A DNA stretch of 14,325 nucleotides from an uncultured Oscillospiraceae bacterium (lineage in GTDB: Bacteria > Bacillota > Clostridia > Oscillospirales > Acutalibacteraceae), in NCBI GenBank assembly GCA_910588415.1, contig CAJUPK010000053.1, positions 1 through 14,325 on the forward strand, read 5' to 3'. How positions within the stretch are numbered: position 1 is the first letter of the stretch; each line of letters begins with the position of its first letter. The position numbers and the translations under genes are program-made. Positions 1-6,599 of the stretch are shown one piece after another. The notes under the pieces were generated by a model. It did no database searches, was not told where the DNA came from, and was given only the letters and a program-made list of their open reading frames with translations.

Positions 1-446
1 GCCTCTGGCACGGGGCCTTTATTCTTCTGGAGGACCTGCTGCCGCCCCCGGGCAGACTGCGCCGGACCCTCTGGCGGCCCCTGGTGCTGCTCACCCTGCT
101 GCTAAGCTTTGTGCTCTTCCGGGCAGATACCCTGGCCCAGGCCGGGGCCCTGTACAGGGGAATGGTCTCCTTTGCCTTTACCCCCCAGGGGGACGCCCTG
201 GTGTGGGACCTGCTCTCGCCGCTGAACCTTCTGGTTCTCTGCGCGGGCTGTCTGCTGTCCCTGCCCCTGCTGCCCTGGCTGCAGGCCCGGACTCAGGCAC
301 TGGCCCAAAAGGATGGTTCCCGGCTCCAGGGCCTGCCCCTGGTTCTGCGGGGTGCCTCCTATGCGGGCTCTGGCCTGCTGTTCCTCCTGTGTGTGCTGCA
401 TCTGGCTGGCGCGGAGTTCGACCCGTTCATCTATTTCCGATTTTAG
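1..446 (+). CDS. MBOAT family O-acyltransferase, C-terminal part (5' end outside window)
   Basis: The reading frame is open from the window edge (complete codons begin at position 3). The first visible residues are LWHG, and the two bases before them fit a Gly, giving the GLWHG motif that carries the conserved His of AlgI/DltB-type membrane-bound O-acyltransferases. About 147 codons are present. Hydrophobic segments follow (roughly VLLTLLLSFVLF, LLSPLNLLVLCAGCLLSLPLL and YAGSGLLFLLCVLHLA), and the protein ends PFIYFRF, a typical tail for this family. Members move acyl groups, usually acetyl, across the membrane for transfer to cell-surface polysaccharides or teichoic acids. The next gene starts 13 bases downstream and encodes a DHHW/AlgX-like protein, the usual partner, so this is probably a surface-glycan O-acetylation pair. 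The glycan cannot be named. The GTG at 84 lies inside the domain and is not the start. Confidence 0.88.
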   Translation, partial: LWHGAFILLEDLLPPPGRLRRTLWRPLVLLTLLLSFVLFRADTLAQAGALYRGMVSFAFTPQGDALVWDLLSPLNLLVLCAGCLLSLPLLPWLQARTQALAQKDGSRLQGLPLVLRGASYAGSGLLFLLCVLHLAGAEFDPFIYFRF

Positions 447-459
447 GGGGCAAAAGACT

Positions 460-1932
460 ATGAAAAAACAGCTGCCCTACCTGCTCTATACCGCCCTGTT
501 TCTGCTGGCCTGCCTGGTGCCTGGGCTGGGCATGGCTTTCTTGGGCCCCAGCCCTGCGGTCGGCAAGGAGACCGTGGTCCGCCTTCCCAGCCTGACCAAG
601 CCGGACGGCTCCTTTAATCTGTCGTTCCTCCCGGACGCGGCCGACTGGTTCTCCCACAGCTTTGCCTTTCGCAGCCAGCTGATCACCTGGGATTCCGCCC
701 TGAAGGCCCGGCTTTTGGGGACCTCTTCCCAGTCGCAGGTGGTTTTGGGCCAGCAGGACTGGCTATTCTACCGGGAGACCCTGGACGACTATACAGGGGC
801 GGACCAGCTCACCAACCGCCAGGCCTTCTGCGCCGCCCGCTCCCTCCGGCTGGCAGAGGACTATGTCCGCGCACAGGGCGGGGCCTTCCTGTTCACCATT
901 GCCCCCAACAAGGCCTCCCTCTACCCGGACTATCTGCCGGAAAACCTGGCCCCCGCGGCAGAGGGCTACCCGGCCCCCCTCTGGGAGGCCCTAACGGCCC
1001 AGCAGGTAACCTGCGCGGACCTGTTCGCCCCCTTCCGGACCCAGGAGGAAATCCTATACTTCCAGGGGGATTCCCACTGGACCAACCGGGGGGCAGCCTT
1101 CGCCCACGACGTGCTGGCAGAGGCCCTGGGTCTTCCCGGTCGGGACTTTCAGCGGCCCGGCCAGTACCAGCCCATCCACAAAGGGGACCTGTTCGACATG
1201 CTCTACCCTGCCTCCAGCCAGCGGGAGGCAGACTTCCTGTTCCAGCCGGAACCCAACTTCTCCTACACCCAGCCCATCCAGGGGCCCGACGACCTGCGCA
1301 TTGAGACAGAGAGCGCCCAGGGCAAGGGCAGCCTGCTCATGTTCCGGGACTCCTTTGGCAACGCCCTGTACCCCCTGCTGGCAGAGGACTTTGCCTTTGC
1401 CCGGTTCTCCCGGACCATGCCCTACCCCCTGCTCCAGATGGAGGAGCTGAACAGCACCTGTGTCATCCTGGAGATTGTAGAGCGCAACCTGCCCCTGCTG
1501 GCCCAGGCCCCTTTCCAGATGCCCGCCCCCCAGCGGGAAAAGGACCAGCTCCCCTTTAAAGAAGAGCTTTTCCAGCCAGAGGCCCTCTGCCCCCAGTCTG
1601 CCTCTCTGGAGCTGCAGCCCAGCGGCGCCCTGGTGCGGGTCACTGGCCAGGTGGACGCCCTCTGCGCCCCGGATTCCCCGGTGTACCTGCTCTCCCCAGA
1701 GGATGGCTCTGCCTGGGAGGCCTTCCCCGCCTGCGCCCCCAAAGCAGAGGGAACAGCGGGGGAAACCGTTGCCTTTACCGCCTATCTGGACCCGTCCGCC
1801 TCCAGCCAGTCCCTATGCGTGGCATACCGCTGGCAGGGTCAATGGTGGCTGGCCCTGCCCTCCCCGCTTTTCACAGACAACACCTGGCAGGCAGCCCACG
1901 GGCTGCTGCCCAAAGGAGGCGAGACCGGATGA
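460..1932 (+). CDS. DHHW / AlgX-like SGNH-fold protein, partner of the MBOAT acyltransferase
   Basis: This 490-residue protein starts at ATG 460 after a GGGGG-rich ribosome site. The frame is open further upstream, but the MKKQLPYLLY start gives a clean signal anchor at residues about 5-28. It contains DWLFY (100-104), IAPNK (147-151), GDSHW (203-207) and RDSFG (296-300). In AlgX/AlgJ-like and DHHW families the Asp and His of the D-x-H-W motif and the Ser of DSF form the SGNH catalytic set, here probably D204, H206 and S298. A C-terminal beta-rich stretch (about 380-480) may bind carbohydrate. The likely role is extracytoplasmic transfer of acetyl groups delivered by the preceding MBOAT protein onto a surface polymer. 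The stop codon overlaps the start of trmO (ATGA at 1929-1932). The family call is firm; the acceptor polymer is unknown. Confidence 0.85.
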   Translation: MKKQLPYLLYTALFLLACLVPGLGMAFLGPSPAVGKETVVRLPSLTKPDGSFNLSFLPDAADWFSHSFAFRSQLITWDSALKARLLGTSSQSQVVLGQQDWLFYRETLDDYTGADQLTNRQAFCAARSLRLAEDYVRAQGGAFLFTIAPNKASLYPDYLPENLAPAAEGYPAPLWEALTAQQVTCADLFAPFRTQEEILYFQGDSHWTNRGAAFAHDVLAEALGLPGRDFQRPGQYQPIHKGDLFDMLYPASSQREADFLFQPEPNFSYTQPIQGPDDLRIETESAQGKGSLLMFRDSFGNALYPLLAEDFAFARFSRTMPYPLLQMEELNSTCVILEIVERNLPLLAQAPFQMPAPQREKDQLPFKEELFQPEALCPQSASLELQPSGALVRVTGQVDALCAPDSPVYLLSPEDGSAWEAFPACAPKAEGTAGETVAFTAYLDPSASSQSLCVAYRWQGQWWLALPSPLFTDNTWQAAHGLLPKGGETG

Positions 1933-2609
1933 ACCTGCAGCCCATTGCTCATATTCACAGCCCCTTCCCAGAGAAATTCGGCGTCCCCCGGCAGAGCGGA
2001 CTGATTGAGGACCTGCGGGCAGAGGTGGTCTTTCTGCCGGAGTTCCGGGTGCGGGAGGCCTTCCGGGGACTGGAGGGCTTCTCCCACCTGTGGCTGCTCT
2101 GGCAGTTCTCCCAGTCCCCCCAGGGAAAATGGTCCCCCACTGTTCGCCCGCCCCGGCTGGGGGGCAACCAGCGGGTGGGGGTCTTTGCCAGCCGCTCCCC
2201 TTTCCGGCCCAACCCCCTGGGGCTGTCCTGTGTGGCCCTGGAGGCAGTGAACGACCAGGACCCCCAAGGACCAAAGCTCCTGGTCCGGGGCGCGGACCTG
2301 GTGGACGGCACCCCCATTTTTGATGTGAAGCCCTATCTCCCCCAAGCAGACTGCCGCCCAGAGGCCACCGGGGGATTTGCCCAGGACACCCCCTGGGCAG
2401 AGCTGCAGGTAGAGGCTCCTCCAGCCCTGTGGGAAACCGTGCCACCGGAAACCCGGCAGGCCCTGGCCGCTGTGCTGGCCGCTGACCCCCGGCCCCACTA
2501 CCACAAGGACCCAAACCGGGTTTACGGCATGAGCTTTGCGGGCCTGGAGGTAAAATTCACGGTAGACGGCCCCATCCTCCGGGTCCAGAGCATCCAAAAA
2601 TCCTCCTAA
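1929..2609 (+). CDS. trmO: tRNA (N6-threonylcarbamoyladenosine-37) N6-methyltransferase TrmO (TsaA/YaeB family)
   Basis: The start ATG at 1929 overlaps the preceding stop and is preceded by a strong AAAGGAGG at 1912-1919, which favours it over upstream in-frame starts. The product has 226 residues. It opens with QPIAHIHSPFPEKFGVPRQ and continues with the EFRVREAFRGLEGFSHLW block, GNQRVGVFASRSPFRPNPLGLS, and the C-terminal DPRPHYHKDPNRVYGMSF block, all characteristic of TrmO. The enzyme uses S-adenosylmethionine to methylate t6A at position 37 of threonine tRNAs, in the cytosol. Its length fits the bacterial family, and there is no sign of decay. Translational coupling to an envelope-acetylation gene probably reflects operon economy rather than a shared pathway. 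The transcript ends at the hairpin at 2628-2670. Confidence 0.95.
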   Translation: MNLQPIAHIHSPFPEKFGVPRQSGLIEDLRAEVVFLPEFRVREAFRGLEGFSHLWLLWQFSQSPQGKWSPTVRPPRLGGNQRVGVFASRSPFRPNPLGLSCVALEAVNDQDPQGPKLLVRGADLVDGTPIFDVKPYLPQADCRPEATGGFAQDTPWAELQVEAPPALWETVPPETRQALAAVLAADPRPHYHKDPNRVYGMSFAGLEVKFTVDGPILRVQSIQKSS

Positions 2610-2627
2610 CCATCCATATCCATACAC

Positions 2628-2670
2628 AAAACCGCAGGGCTTGGACACAGCGCCAGGCCCTGCGGTTTTT
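2628..2670 (+). terminator. Intrinsic terminator after trmO
   Basis: The arms ACCGCAGGGC (2631-2640) and GCCCTGCGGT (2657-2666) pair perfectly. The 5' arm is preceded by an A run and the 3' arm is followed by a T run to 2670. It lies 19 bases after the trmO stop and closes the MBOAT-DHHW-trmO transcript. The A run also allows some activity on the other strand. Confidence 0.88.
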
Positions 2671-2756
2671 ATGGGGGTGTTTCTATGCTAGGAGCAGAAA
2701 ATCTGCGGGAATCCCGTCCATGGGCCTATCCGCGGAGGCATTTCGATTTTGCCCCA

Positions 2757-2914
2757 GAGCCTGTTTGAAAACCGGAGAAACGCTGGATTTTGGCCGGGAA
2801 CGGGGAGGTTCAAGGAAATGGCCGCAAGAAGAGCGGCCCTCTCGAGGATTTTTGACGCCAAAGGCAGTATTTCTCGTCTAAACAGACCGTATTTCACAGT
2901 TTTCAAACGCACTC
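2757..2914. repeat. MITE-like element, long copy (158 bp)
   Basis: The stretch is bounded by 18-bp imperfect terminal inverted repeats: GAGCCTGTTTGAAAACCG at 2757-2774, and the reverse complement of GAGTGCGTTTGAAAACTG at 2897-2914. A second element with the same ends and similar interior lies at 12850-12960. The interior includes a small hairpin (GGCCGC/GCGGCC, around 2820-2840) that the other copy lacks. No coding sequence in it looks real. A non-autonomous transposable element or dispersed intergenic repeat is the best reading; the source transposase is not in the window. Confidence 0.65.
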
Positions 2915-2921
2915 TAGCCGG

Positions 2922-2970
2922 AACCCGGCACATGGCCTCCCGGCTTACAAATAAGTGCCGGGTTGTAAGC
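2922..2970. repeat. Two interleaved inverted repeats (A-B-A'-B')
   Basis: AACCCGGCAC (2922-2931) is the reverse complement of GTGCCGGGTT (2955-2964). GCTTACAA (2943-2950) is the reverse complement of TTGTAAGC (2963-2970). The pairs interlock and share two bases, so as RNA they would be alternative hairpins or a pseudoknot. The segment directly follows the MITE-like copy and is not next to a start codon. Confidence 0.55.
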
Positions 2971-2994
2971 GTATCTCCTGGGCATTTTGCAGGC

Positions 2995-3108
2995 GTTTCC
3001 TGCTATATAGGAAACACACTGGAAAATTGGTATTTACGGATTTTCCAGCAGGAGGGCGCGGGCGTACCCGTGCCGCCAGGTTCAAAAGAGGGTTCGCCTC
3101 TTTTGAAC
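2995..3108. repeat. Cluster of three inverted repeats in gene-free DNA
   Basis: GTTTCC/GGAAAC pair at 2995-3000 and 3010-3015. CTGGAAAAT/ATTTTCCAG pair at 3019-3027 and 3040-3048. A perfect 12-bp stem GTTCAAAAGAGG/CCTCTTTTGAAC with loop GTTCG lies at 3080-3108. The last one sits downstream of the ABC ATPase gene on the minus strand and could help end that transcript, but no U tract follows it. Parts of the cluster recur in the aroD leader at 9441-9530. Confidence 0.5.
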
Positions 3109-3110
3109 TG

Positions 3111-3303
3111 AGTTAAGGCAATACCAGCAATACCGCGCAATTCTAAGTGCCTTATTGCGTAGTCAGATTTTTCTTCAGAGTGTACAGATTGTGCACCGCC
3201 CATCCTGCGATTGGCAAGCGAAAGCTGTGTGCTATGACGGAAAAGAGGCACCCCACACGGTACTGAGGGCGTTTGCCACGAATGGTGCGGTGTTGCCTTA
3301 ACT
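3111..3303. mobile_element. Second MITE-like element (193 bp) with 15-bp terminal inverted repeats
   Basis: AGTTAAGGCAATACC at 3111-3125 is matched in inverted orientation at 3289-3303 (reverse complement AGTTAAGGCAACACC, 14 of 15 identical). The sequence between them is less GC-rich than the neighbouring genes. No target-site duplication is obvious next to the repeats. The right end overlaps the ABC ATPase gene and provides its final Ser codon and TAA stop. A short minus-strand frame crosses the element but looks like a by-product. The transposon family was not recognised. Confidence 0.55.
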
Positions 3304-4050
3304 ATAAAACACACAATGCTCCCGGTCCCCCAACTTCATCCACTGGTACCCCACGCCGAACACCTCTGCCGCGGCCTCCGCAGCCTCCCGGGGCGGCGCA
3401 AACCGCACCAGCCGTCCCTCGGCCATCACGGCGATGAAGTCGCTGTAGGCAAAGGCCAGGGACAGGTCGTGCAGCACCGCCAGCACGGTCTTGCCCCGGC
3501 TCTTCATCTGGCAGATCAGCTCCAGCATCTGGTATTTCTGGCCAATATCCAGGTAGGTCGTGGGCTCGTCCAGCAGCAGGGCCCGGCTGTCCTGGGCCAG
3601 GGACATGGCAATGTAGGCCCGCTGGCGCTCCCCGCCGGAGAGCGTTGCCAGCTCCCTGTGCCGCAGGTCCAGCACCCCGGCCCCCTCCATCGCCTGCTCC
3701 ATTCTGGCGCTGTCCTGGCCGGAGAGCCTGCGGCCCATCCCCAGATGGGGATACCGCCCATGGGCTGTCAGCCTCTCCACTGTGATGGCCGGAGTCTCCC
3801 GCACCTGGGGCAGAAGGGCCACCTGCCGGGCCAGCTCCCGGCGGCCATAGTCTCCTATAGGCCTGCCATCCACCGTGACCTGTCCCTTTGCAGGGGCCAG
3901 CAGGCCGCAGGCGGTTTTCAGCAGGGTGGTCTTCCCGCAGCCGTTGGGCCCCACCAAAGAGGTAACCGCCTGGTCCGGCACCGAAAAACTCACATCCCGC
4001 ACCACGGGCTTTTCCCCGTATCCCACAGAGACCTCTATAAATTGGATCAT
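3298..4050 (-). CDS. ABC importer ATP-binding protein, FecE/BtuD type (iron-siderophore, heme or cobalamin)
   Basis: This 250-residue ATPase powers the importer encoded with the next two genes. Visible motifs are Walker A GPNGCGKT (34-41), Q-loop Gln 82, signature LSGGERQR (137-144), Walker B ALLLDEP (157-163) and the H-loop His 194 in VLHDL. The order and spacing fit the FepC/FecE/BtuD subfamily. Its start overlaps the permease stop (4047-4050), so the two are translationally coupled. The last codon and TAA lie inside the terminal repeat of the element at 3111-3303, so the native tail may have been replaced, although the length is normal for the family. The substrate cannot be deduced from the ATPase. 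Confidence 0.93.
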   Translation of the reverse strand: MIQFIEVSVGYGEKPVVRDVSFSVPDQAVTSLVGPNGCGKTTLLKTACGLLAPAKGQVTVDGRPIGDYGRRELARQVALLPQVRETPAITVERLTAHGRYPHLGMGRRLSGQDSARMEQAMEGAGVLDLRHRELATLSGGERQRAYIAMSLAQDSRALLLDEPTTYLDIGQKYQMLELICQMKSRGKTVLAVLHDLSLAFAYSDFIAVMAEGRLVRFAPPREAAEAAAEVFGVGYQWMKLGDREHCVFYS

Positions 4051-5072
4051 CGCCCTCGCCTCCTTTGCCCCAGGAGCAGGGCCAGAAAGAACGGCCCCCC
4101 CACCAGGCTCAGCAAGATCCCCACCGGGATCTCATAGGGCGCGAACAGCACCCGGCTGAGCAGGTCGCAGAGAGTAACAAAGCCAGCCCCCAGCAGGGCT
4201 GCTCCGGGCAGCAGCACCCGGTGGCCTGTATGGGCCTCGCCCCATATCCGGCGCACAATATGGGGGGCCAGCAGCCCCACAAAGCTCAGCAGGCCGGAAA
4301 AGCTTACCGCACAGCCCGCCAGCAGGCAGGCCAGCACCAGCAGCACAAACCGGGCCAGCCCCACATGGACCCCCAAACTGCGGGCTGTCTCTTCCCCCAG
4401 GCACAGCAGGTCCGCCTGGCCAGACAGGCAGCAGGCCGCCAGCAGGGCTGGCAGCAGCATCACCCAGGCTGGGAACAGGTCCCCAGCAGACACCCCGGAG
4501 AACCCGCCGATGAGAAAACTGCTGCCATTATAGATGGTGTCCGGAAAAAAAGTCTTGATGGTGTTAATGCCCGCGGTAAAGACGCTGCTCACCGCCACCC
4601 CTGCCAGTATGATGGTCAGGCGGCCAGCTCCGGCCCCTGCCGCCACAGCGTACACCACCAGGGTGGCAAGCAAAGCCCCCACAAAGGCCCCGGCTGGCGC
4701 GGCCCCGGCAACGCCGGGCAGAAGGGCCATGGCCAGAAAGGTGAAAAATCCCGCTCCTGCATTCACGCCAATCACATTGGGAGAGGCCAGGGGGTTACCC
4801 AGCACCGCCTGGATCAACATGCCGCTGACCGCCAGGGCAGAGCCTGCCAGCAGGGCCGCGCAGACCCTGGGCAGGCGCACATACAGCAGGATACGGCTTT
4901 GAGCAGAACCTGCCCCACTGGAAACAATCTCCCTTACAGCGGCAGGCAGGTCAATGGGCGAGGAGCCTGCCCAAAGGCCCCCCGCCGCGCACAGCAGAAC
5001 AAAGACCCCCAGCCCCGCAAGCTTCAGCCCAGCCAGCCTGCCTCTGCGCCGGGCGCTCTCAGCCCTGGCCAT
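4047..5072 (-). CDS. ABC importer permease, FecCD/BtuC family
   Basis: The product has 341 residues when started at MARAESARRRG (5072). A longer frame to 5162 runs back over the lipoprotein gene, lacks family similarity in the extra 30 residues, and is disfavoured. A GGGAAAGG stretch lies upstream of the chosen start. The family block RLPRVCAALLAGSALAVSG, followed by GNPLASPNVIGVNAGAG, is plain, as is the late FSGLLSFVGLLAPHIVRR segment that contacts the ATPase. Many hydrophobic segments fit the roughly ten helices of BtuC/FhuB-type permeases. It probably works as a homodimer with the 3298-4050 ATPase and the 5059-6096 lipoprotein. The start overlaps the lipoprotein gene by 14 bases and the end overlaps the ATPase gene by 4. 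Confidence 0.92.
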   Translation of the reverse strand: MARAESARRRGRLAGLKLAGLGVFVLLCAAGGLWAGSSPIDLPAAVREIVSSGAGSAQSRILLYVRLPRVCAALLAGSALAVSGMLIQAVLGNPLASPNVIGVNAGAGFFTFLAMALLPGVAGAAPAGAFVGALLATLVVYAVAAGAGAGRLTIILAGVAVSSVFTAGINTIKTFFPDTIYNGSSFLIGGFSGVSAGDLFPAWVMLLPALLAACCLSGQADLLCLGEETARSLGVHVGLARFVLLVLACLLAGCAVSFSGLLSFVGLLAPHIVRRIWGEAHTGHRVLLPGAALLGAGFVTLCDLLSRVLFAPYEIPVGILLSLVGGPFFLALLLGQRRRGR

Positions 5073-6096
5073 CCGGGTGAAGAGCCTTTCCCAGATACTC
5101 GTAGCTGTCCCCCCAGCGGTGATTGGGCTTGTAGTGGAACAGCTCCTTGGGCAGCACGGCAAACCGGCCTTCCCGAATGGCCGTCAGCTCCTCCCAGGCC
5201 GGGCTGCCGCTCACCATAGAGTCCAGGTAGGCTAGGGCCTTGCTCTCGTCCCCCATGGTGGTGACAAAGATAAAGTCCGGGTCCGCGGTAATGACCTCCT
5301 CCAGGCTCAGGTCCTCCAGCATAGAGGGGTGCTGGTCCGCGATGTTCTGGCAGCCTAGCTCCTTCAAAATGGCTCCAGCCAGTTCATCGTCTGTTTTGGC
5401 CTTGATCCCCGTGGAAAAGGCCCGCATCAGCAGCACTTGGGGCCCCTCCCCCTCTTCAAAGCCATAGGCCTCCTTGGCCTGTTCTATCTGCTCCCGAACC
5501 CTGTCCACTGTCTCCGCCAGCCGCTCCGGCTGTCCGGTGGCCGCGCAAAACTGCTCCATCATAAAGGAATAGTCCTCAAAATCATCCACCTGGTAGCTCA
5601 GGCAGGTGAGCCCAGCGCTCTCCAGCAGCCCCTGCATATCCTGCTGGGCGGCAATGTCCGAGGAGAGCAGCACCAGGTCTGGCTCCAAGGCAATGATCGC
5701 CTCCGCGTTGGGCTCTTTCACAGTGCCCACAACCTCTGCCTGGCCCACTGGCAGCTCCCGCTCCTTCACCGCGTCCTCTGTCACCCCAGCCAGCTGGCCT
5801 CCTGCCGAGAGCCAGGCCTCGCTGTAGGAGCCATACAGGCAGACCACCCGGGGCGGAACAGGCAGGCTGGCGGTGTTCCCCGCGCTGTCCTCCAGAAGGA
5901 CCTGCTGGGAGACCTGCCGGACATCGGAAGCAGCCCCGCTTTCAGAGGCCAGAGAGCTGTGCCCCGCGCTGGAAGCAGGGGAAGAGGCCCCAGGGTCCGT
6001 GCAGCCAGACAGGGCCGCCAGGCCGCAGATTCCCCCGGCCAGCAGGCAGAGAGTGAGCAGGCGTTTGGAAAAAGACTTGTGTTGAGAAAGCTTCAT
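5059..6096 (-). CDS. ABC importer substrate-binding lipoprotein, Peripla_BP_2 (FecB/BtuF-like)
   Basis: This 345-residue secreted lipoprotein captures the substrate of the importer. The start at 6096 (MKLSQHKS) has AAAGGA just upstream; an upstream in-frame ATG at 6177 would add a non-signal extension. A basic and hydrophobic signal peptide ends in the lipobox LSGC with Cys 32, followed by a Ser/Ala/Gly-rich tether to about residue 63. The fold is then recognisable from PPRVVCLYGSYSEAWLSAGG, VGTVKEPNAEAIIALEPDLVL and later ITADPDFIFVTTMGDES. The family binds iron chelates, heme or corrinoids. I saw no cobalamin riboswitch or clear Fur-type site upstream, so the ligand is open. It is the first gene of the importer operon. 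Confidence 0.9.
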   Translation of the reverse strand: MKLSQHKSFSKRLLTLCLLAGGICGLAALSGCTDPGASSPASSAGHSSLASESGAASDVRQVSQQVLLEDSAGNTASLPVPPRVVCLYGSYSEAWLSAGGQLAGVTEDAVKERELPVGQAEVVGTVKEPNAEAIIALEPDLVLLSSDIAAQQDMQGLLESAGLTCLSYQVDDFEDYSFMMEQFCAATGQPERLAETVDRVREQIEQAKEAYGFEEGEGPQVLLMRAFSTGIKAKTDDELAGAILKELGCQNIADQHPSMLEDLSLEEVITADPDFIFVTTMGDESKALAYLDSMVSGSPAWEELTAIREGRFAVLPKELFHYKPNHRWGDSYEYLGKALHPDGQG

Positions 6097-6599
6097 AGCG
6101 GTTCCTTTCAGATATGGTATTTTAGTATTGAGCCGGATGTCTAAGAGCAACAGGAAAAGTTTTGTCCACTTTTTCAAGAAGTGGAAGAGTTATGCGTTGC
6201 ATAACTCTAGGTTTGGAGGCAAAGCCTCCAAGGTCTTGCACGATAGCGCCAGAAACGTCGTCAGACAAGCGGTGAAAGCCGCTCCTTAGCCACTTTCTTT
6301 CTTTGAAAATGGCAAGGAAAGCTTACGCAATGGTTGGGCCTGCGGACGCACAGGCCGCGTCCTCCGGCAAGACCGTGGAGCGCTGCTCCACACCACGCAA
6401 GGGGCACTTGACATTGCGCCCTGGGGGCGCAAGTCACGGAGTTTCCCTCGACCGCGAAGCGGTCGCCTTTCCTGCGGAAAGTACCGGAAAACTCCTGCCT
6501 GGGCGGCATGATGGCAGCTGGGCGGCAGCAGGTAGTGGTGCTGGCTGCCGCCCAGCCAGCATAGAACCGTCCCTTATACCACCCATCAGCCAACCTTTA
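6097..6599. other. Gene-free region of about 500 bp holding a hairpin array
   Basis: No convincing coding region lies between the lipoprotein gene start and the AAA+ gene stop, both on the minus strand. The promoter of the importer operon should lie near 6100-6200 on the minus strand, but I found no box pair good enough to call. A dyad GAAAAGT/ACTTTTTC sits around 6153-6174. Most of the remainder is occupied by the hairpins annotated at 6166-6556. A 110-codon minus-strand frame (6261-6593) runs through them and was not accepted as a gene. Confidence 0.6.
6166..6556. repeat. Array of about ten short hairpins, many with triloops
   Basis: Inverted repeats follow one another. CCACTT/AAGTGG is at 6166-6184. 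AGAGTTATGC/GCATAACTCT with loop GTT is at 6186-6208. TTGGAGGC/GCCTCCAA with loop AAA is at 6213-6231. AGCGGT/GCCGCT with loop GAAA is at 6268-6283. GGCCTG/CAGGCC is at 6337-6356. GTGGAGC/GCTCCAC with loop GCT is at 6375-6391. TTGCGCCC/GGGCGCAA with loop TGG is at 6414-6432. CGACCGC/GCGGTCG with loop GAA is at 6449-6465. CTTTCC/GGAAAG with loop TGC is at 6467-6481. GCTGGGCGGCAGC/GCTGCCGCCCAGC is at 6517-6556. The stems differ in sequence, so this is not a CRISPR or simple repeat. It may be a structured RNA or a repeated intergenic element. Confidence 0.7.

Noticed and set aside
313..459. Upstream extension of the DHHW gene to 313
   Set aside because: It overlaps the MBOAT gene end in another frame and would bury the signal anchor. 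The ATG at 460 has a suitable ribosome site.
3003..3314. 103-codon minus-strand frame across the second repeat element
   Set aside because: It spans the element boundary, the hairpin at 3080-3108 and the end of the ATPase gene in another frame, with no recognisable domain.
4065..5219. 384-codon plus-strand frame opposite the permease and lipoprotein genes
   Set aside because: It is an antisense shadow of GC-rich coding DNA, rich in Gln, Gly and Pro with no family motif, while the minus-strand permease is clearly real. The same applies to frames at 1813-2648 (-), 5437-6144 (+) and 7275-8051 (+).
6166..6556. CRISPR array
   Set aside because: The stems all differ in sequence and length and the spacing is irregular, so there is no repeated unit and no spacers. 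No cas gene is present.
6517..6556. Intrinsic terminator of the AAA+ gene
   Set aside because: The 13-bp stem is downstream of the gene on the minus strand but is not followed by a U tract, and its 14-base loop is large. It may still aid termination.
6261..6593. 110-codon minus-strand frame through the hairpin array
   Set aside because: It has no good ribosome site, its composition is rich in Cys, Arg and Pro as expected from translating GC-rich hairpins, and its course follows the inverted repeats.
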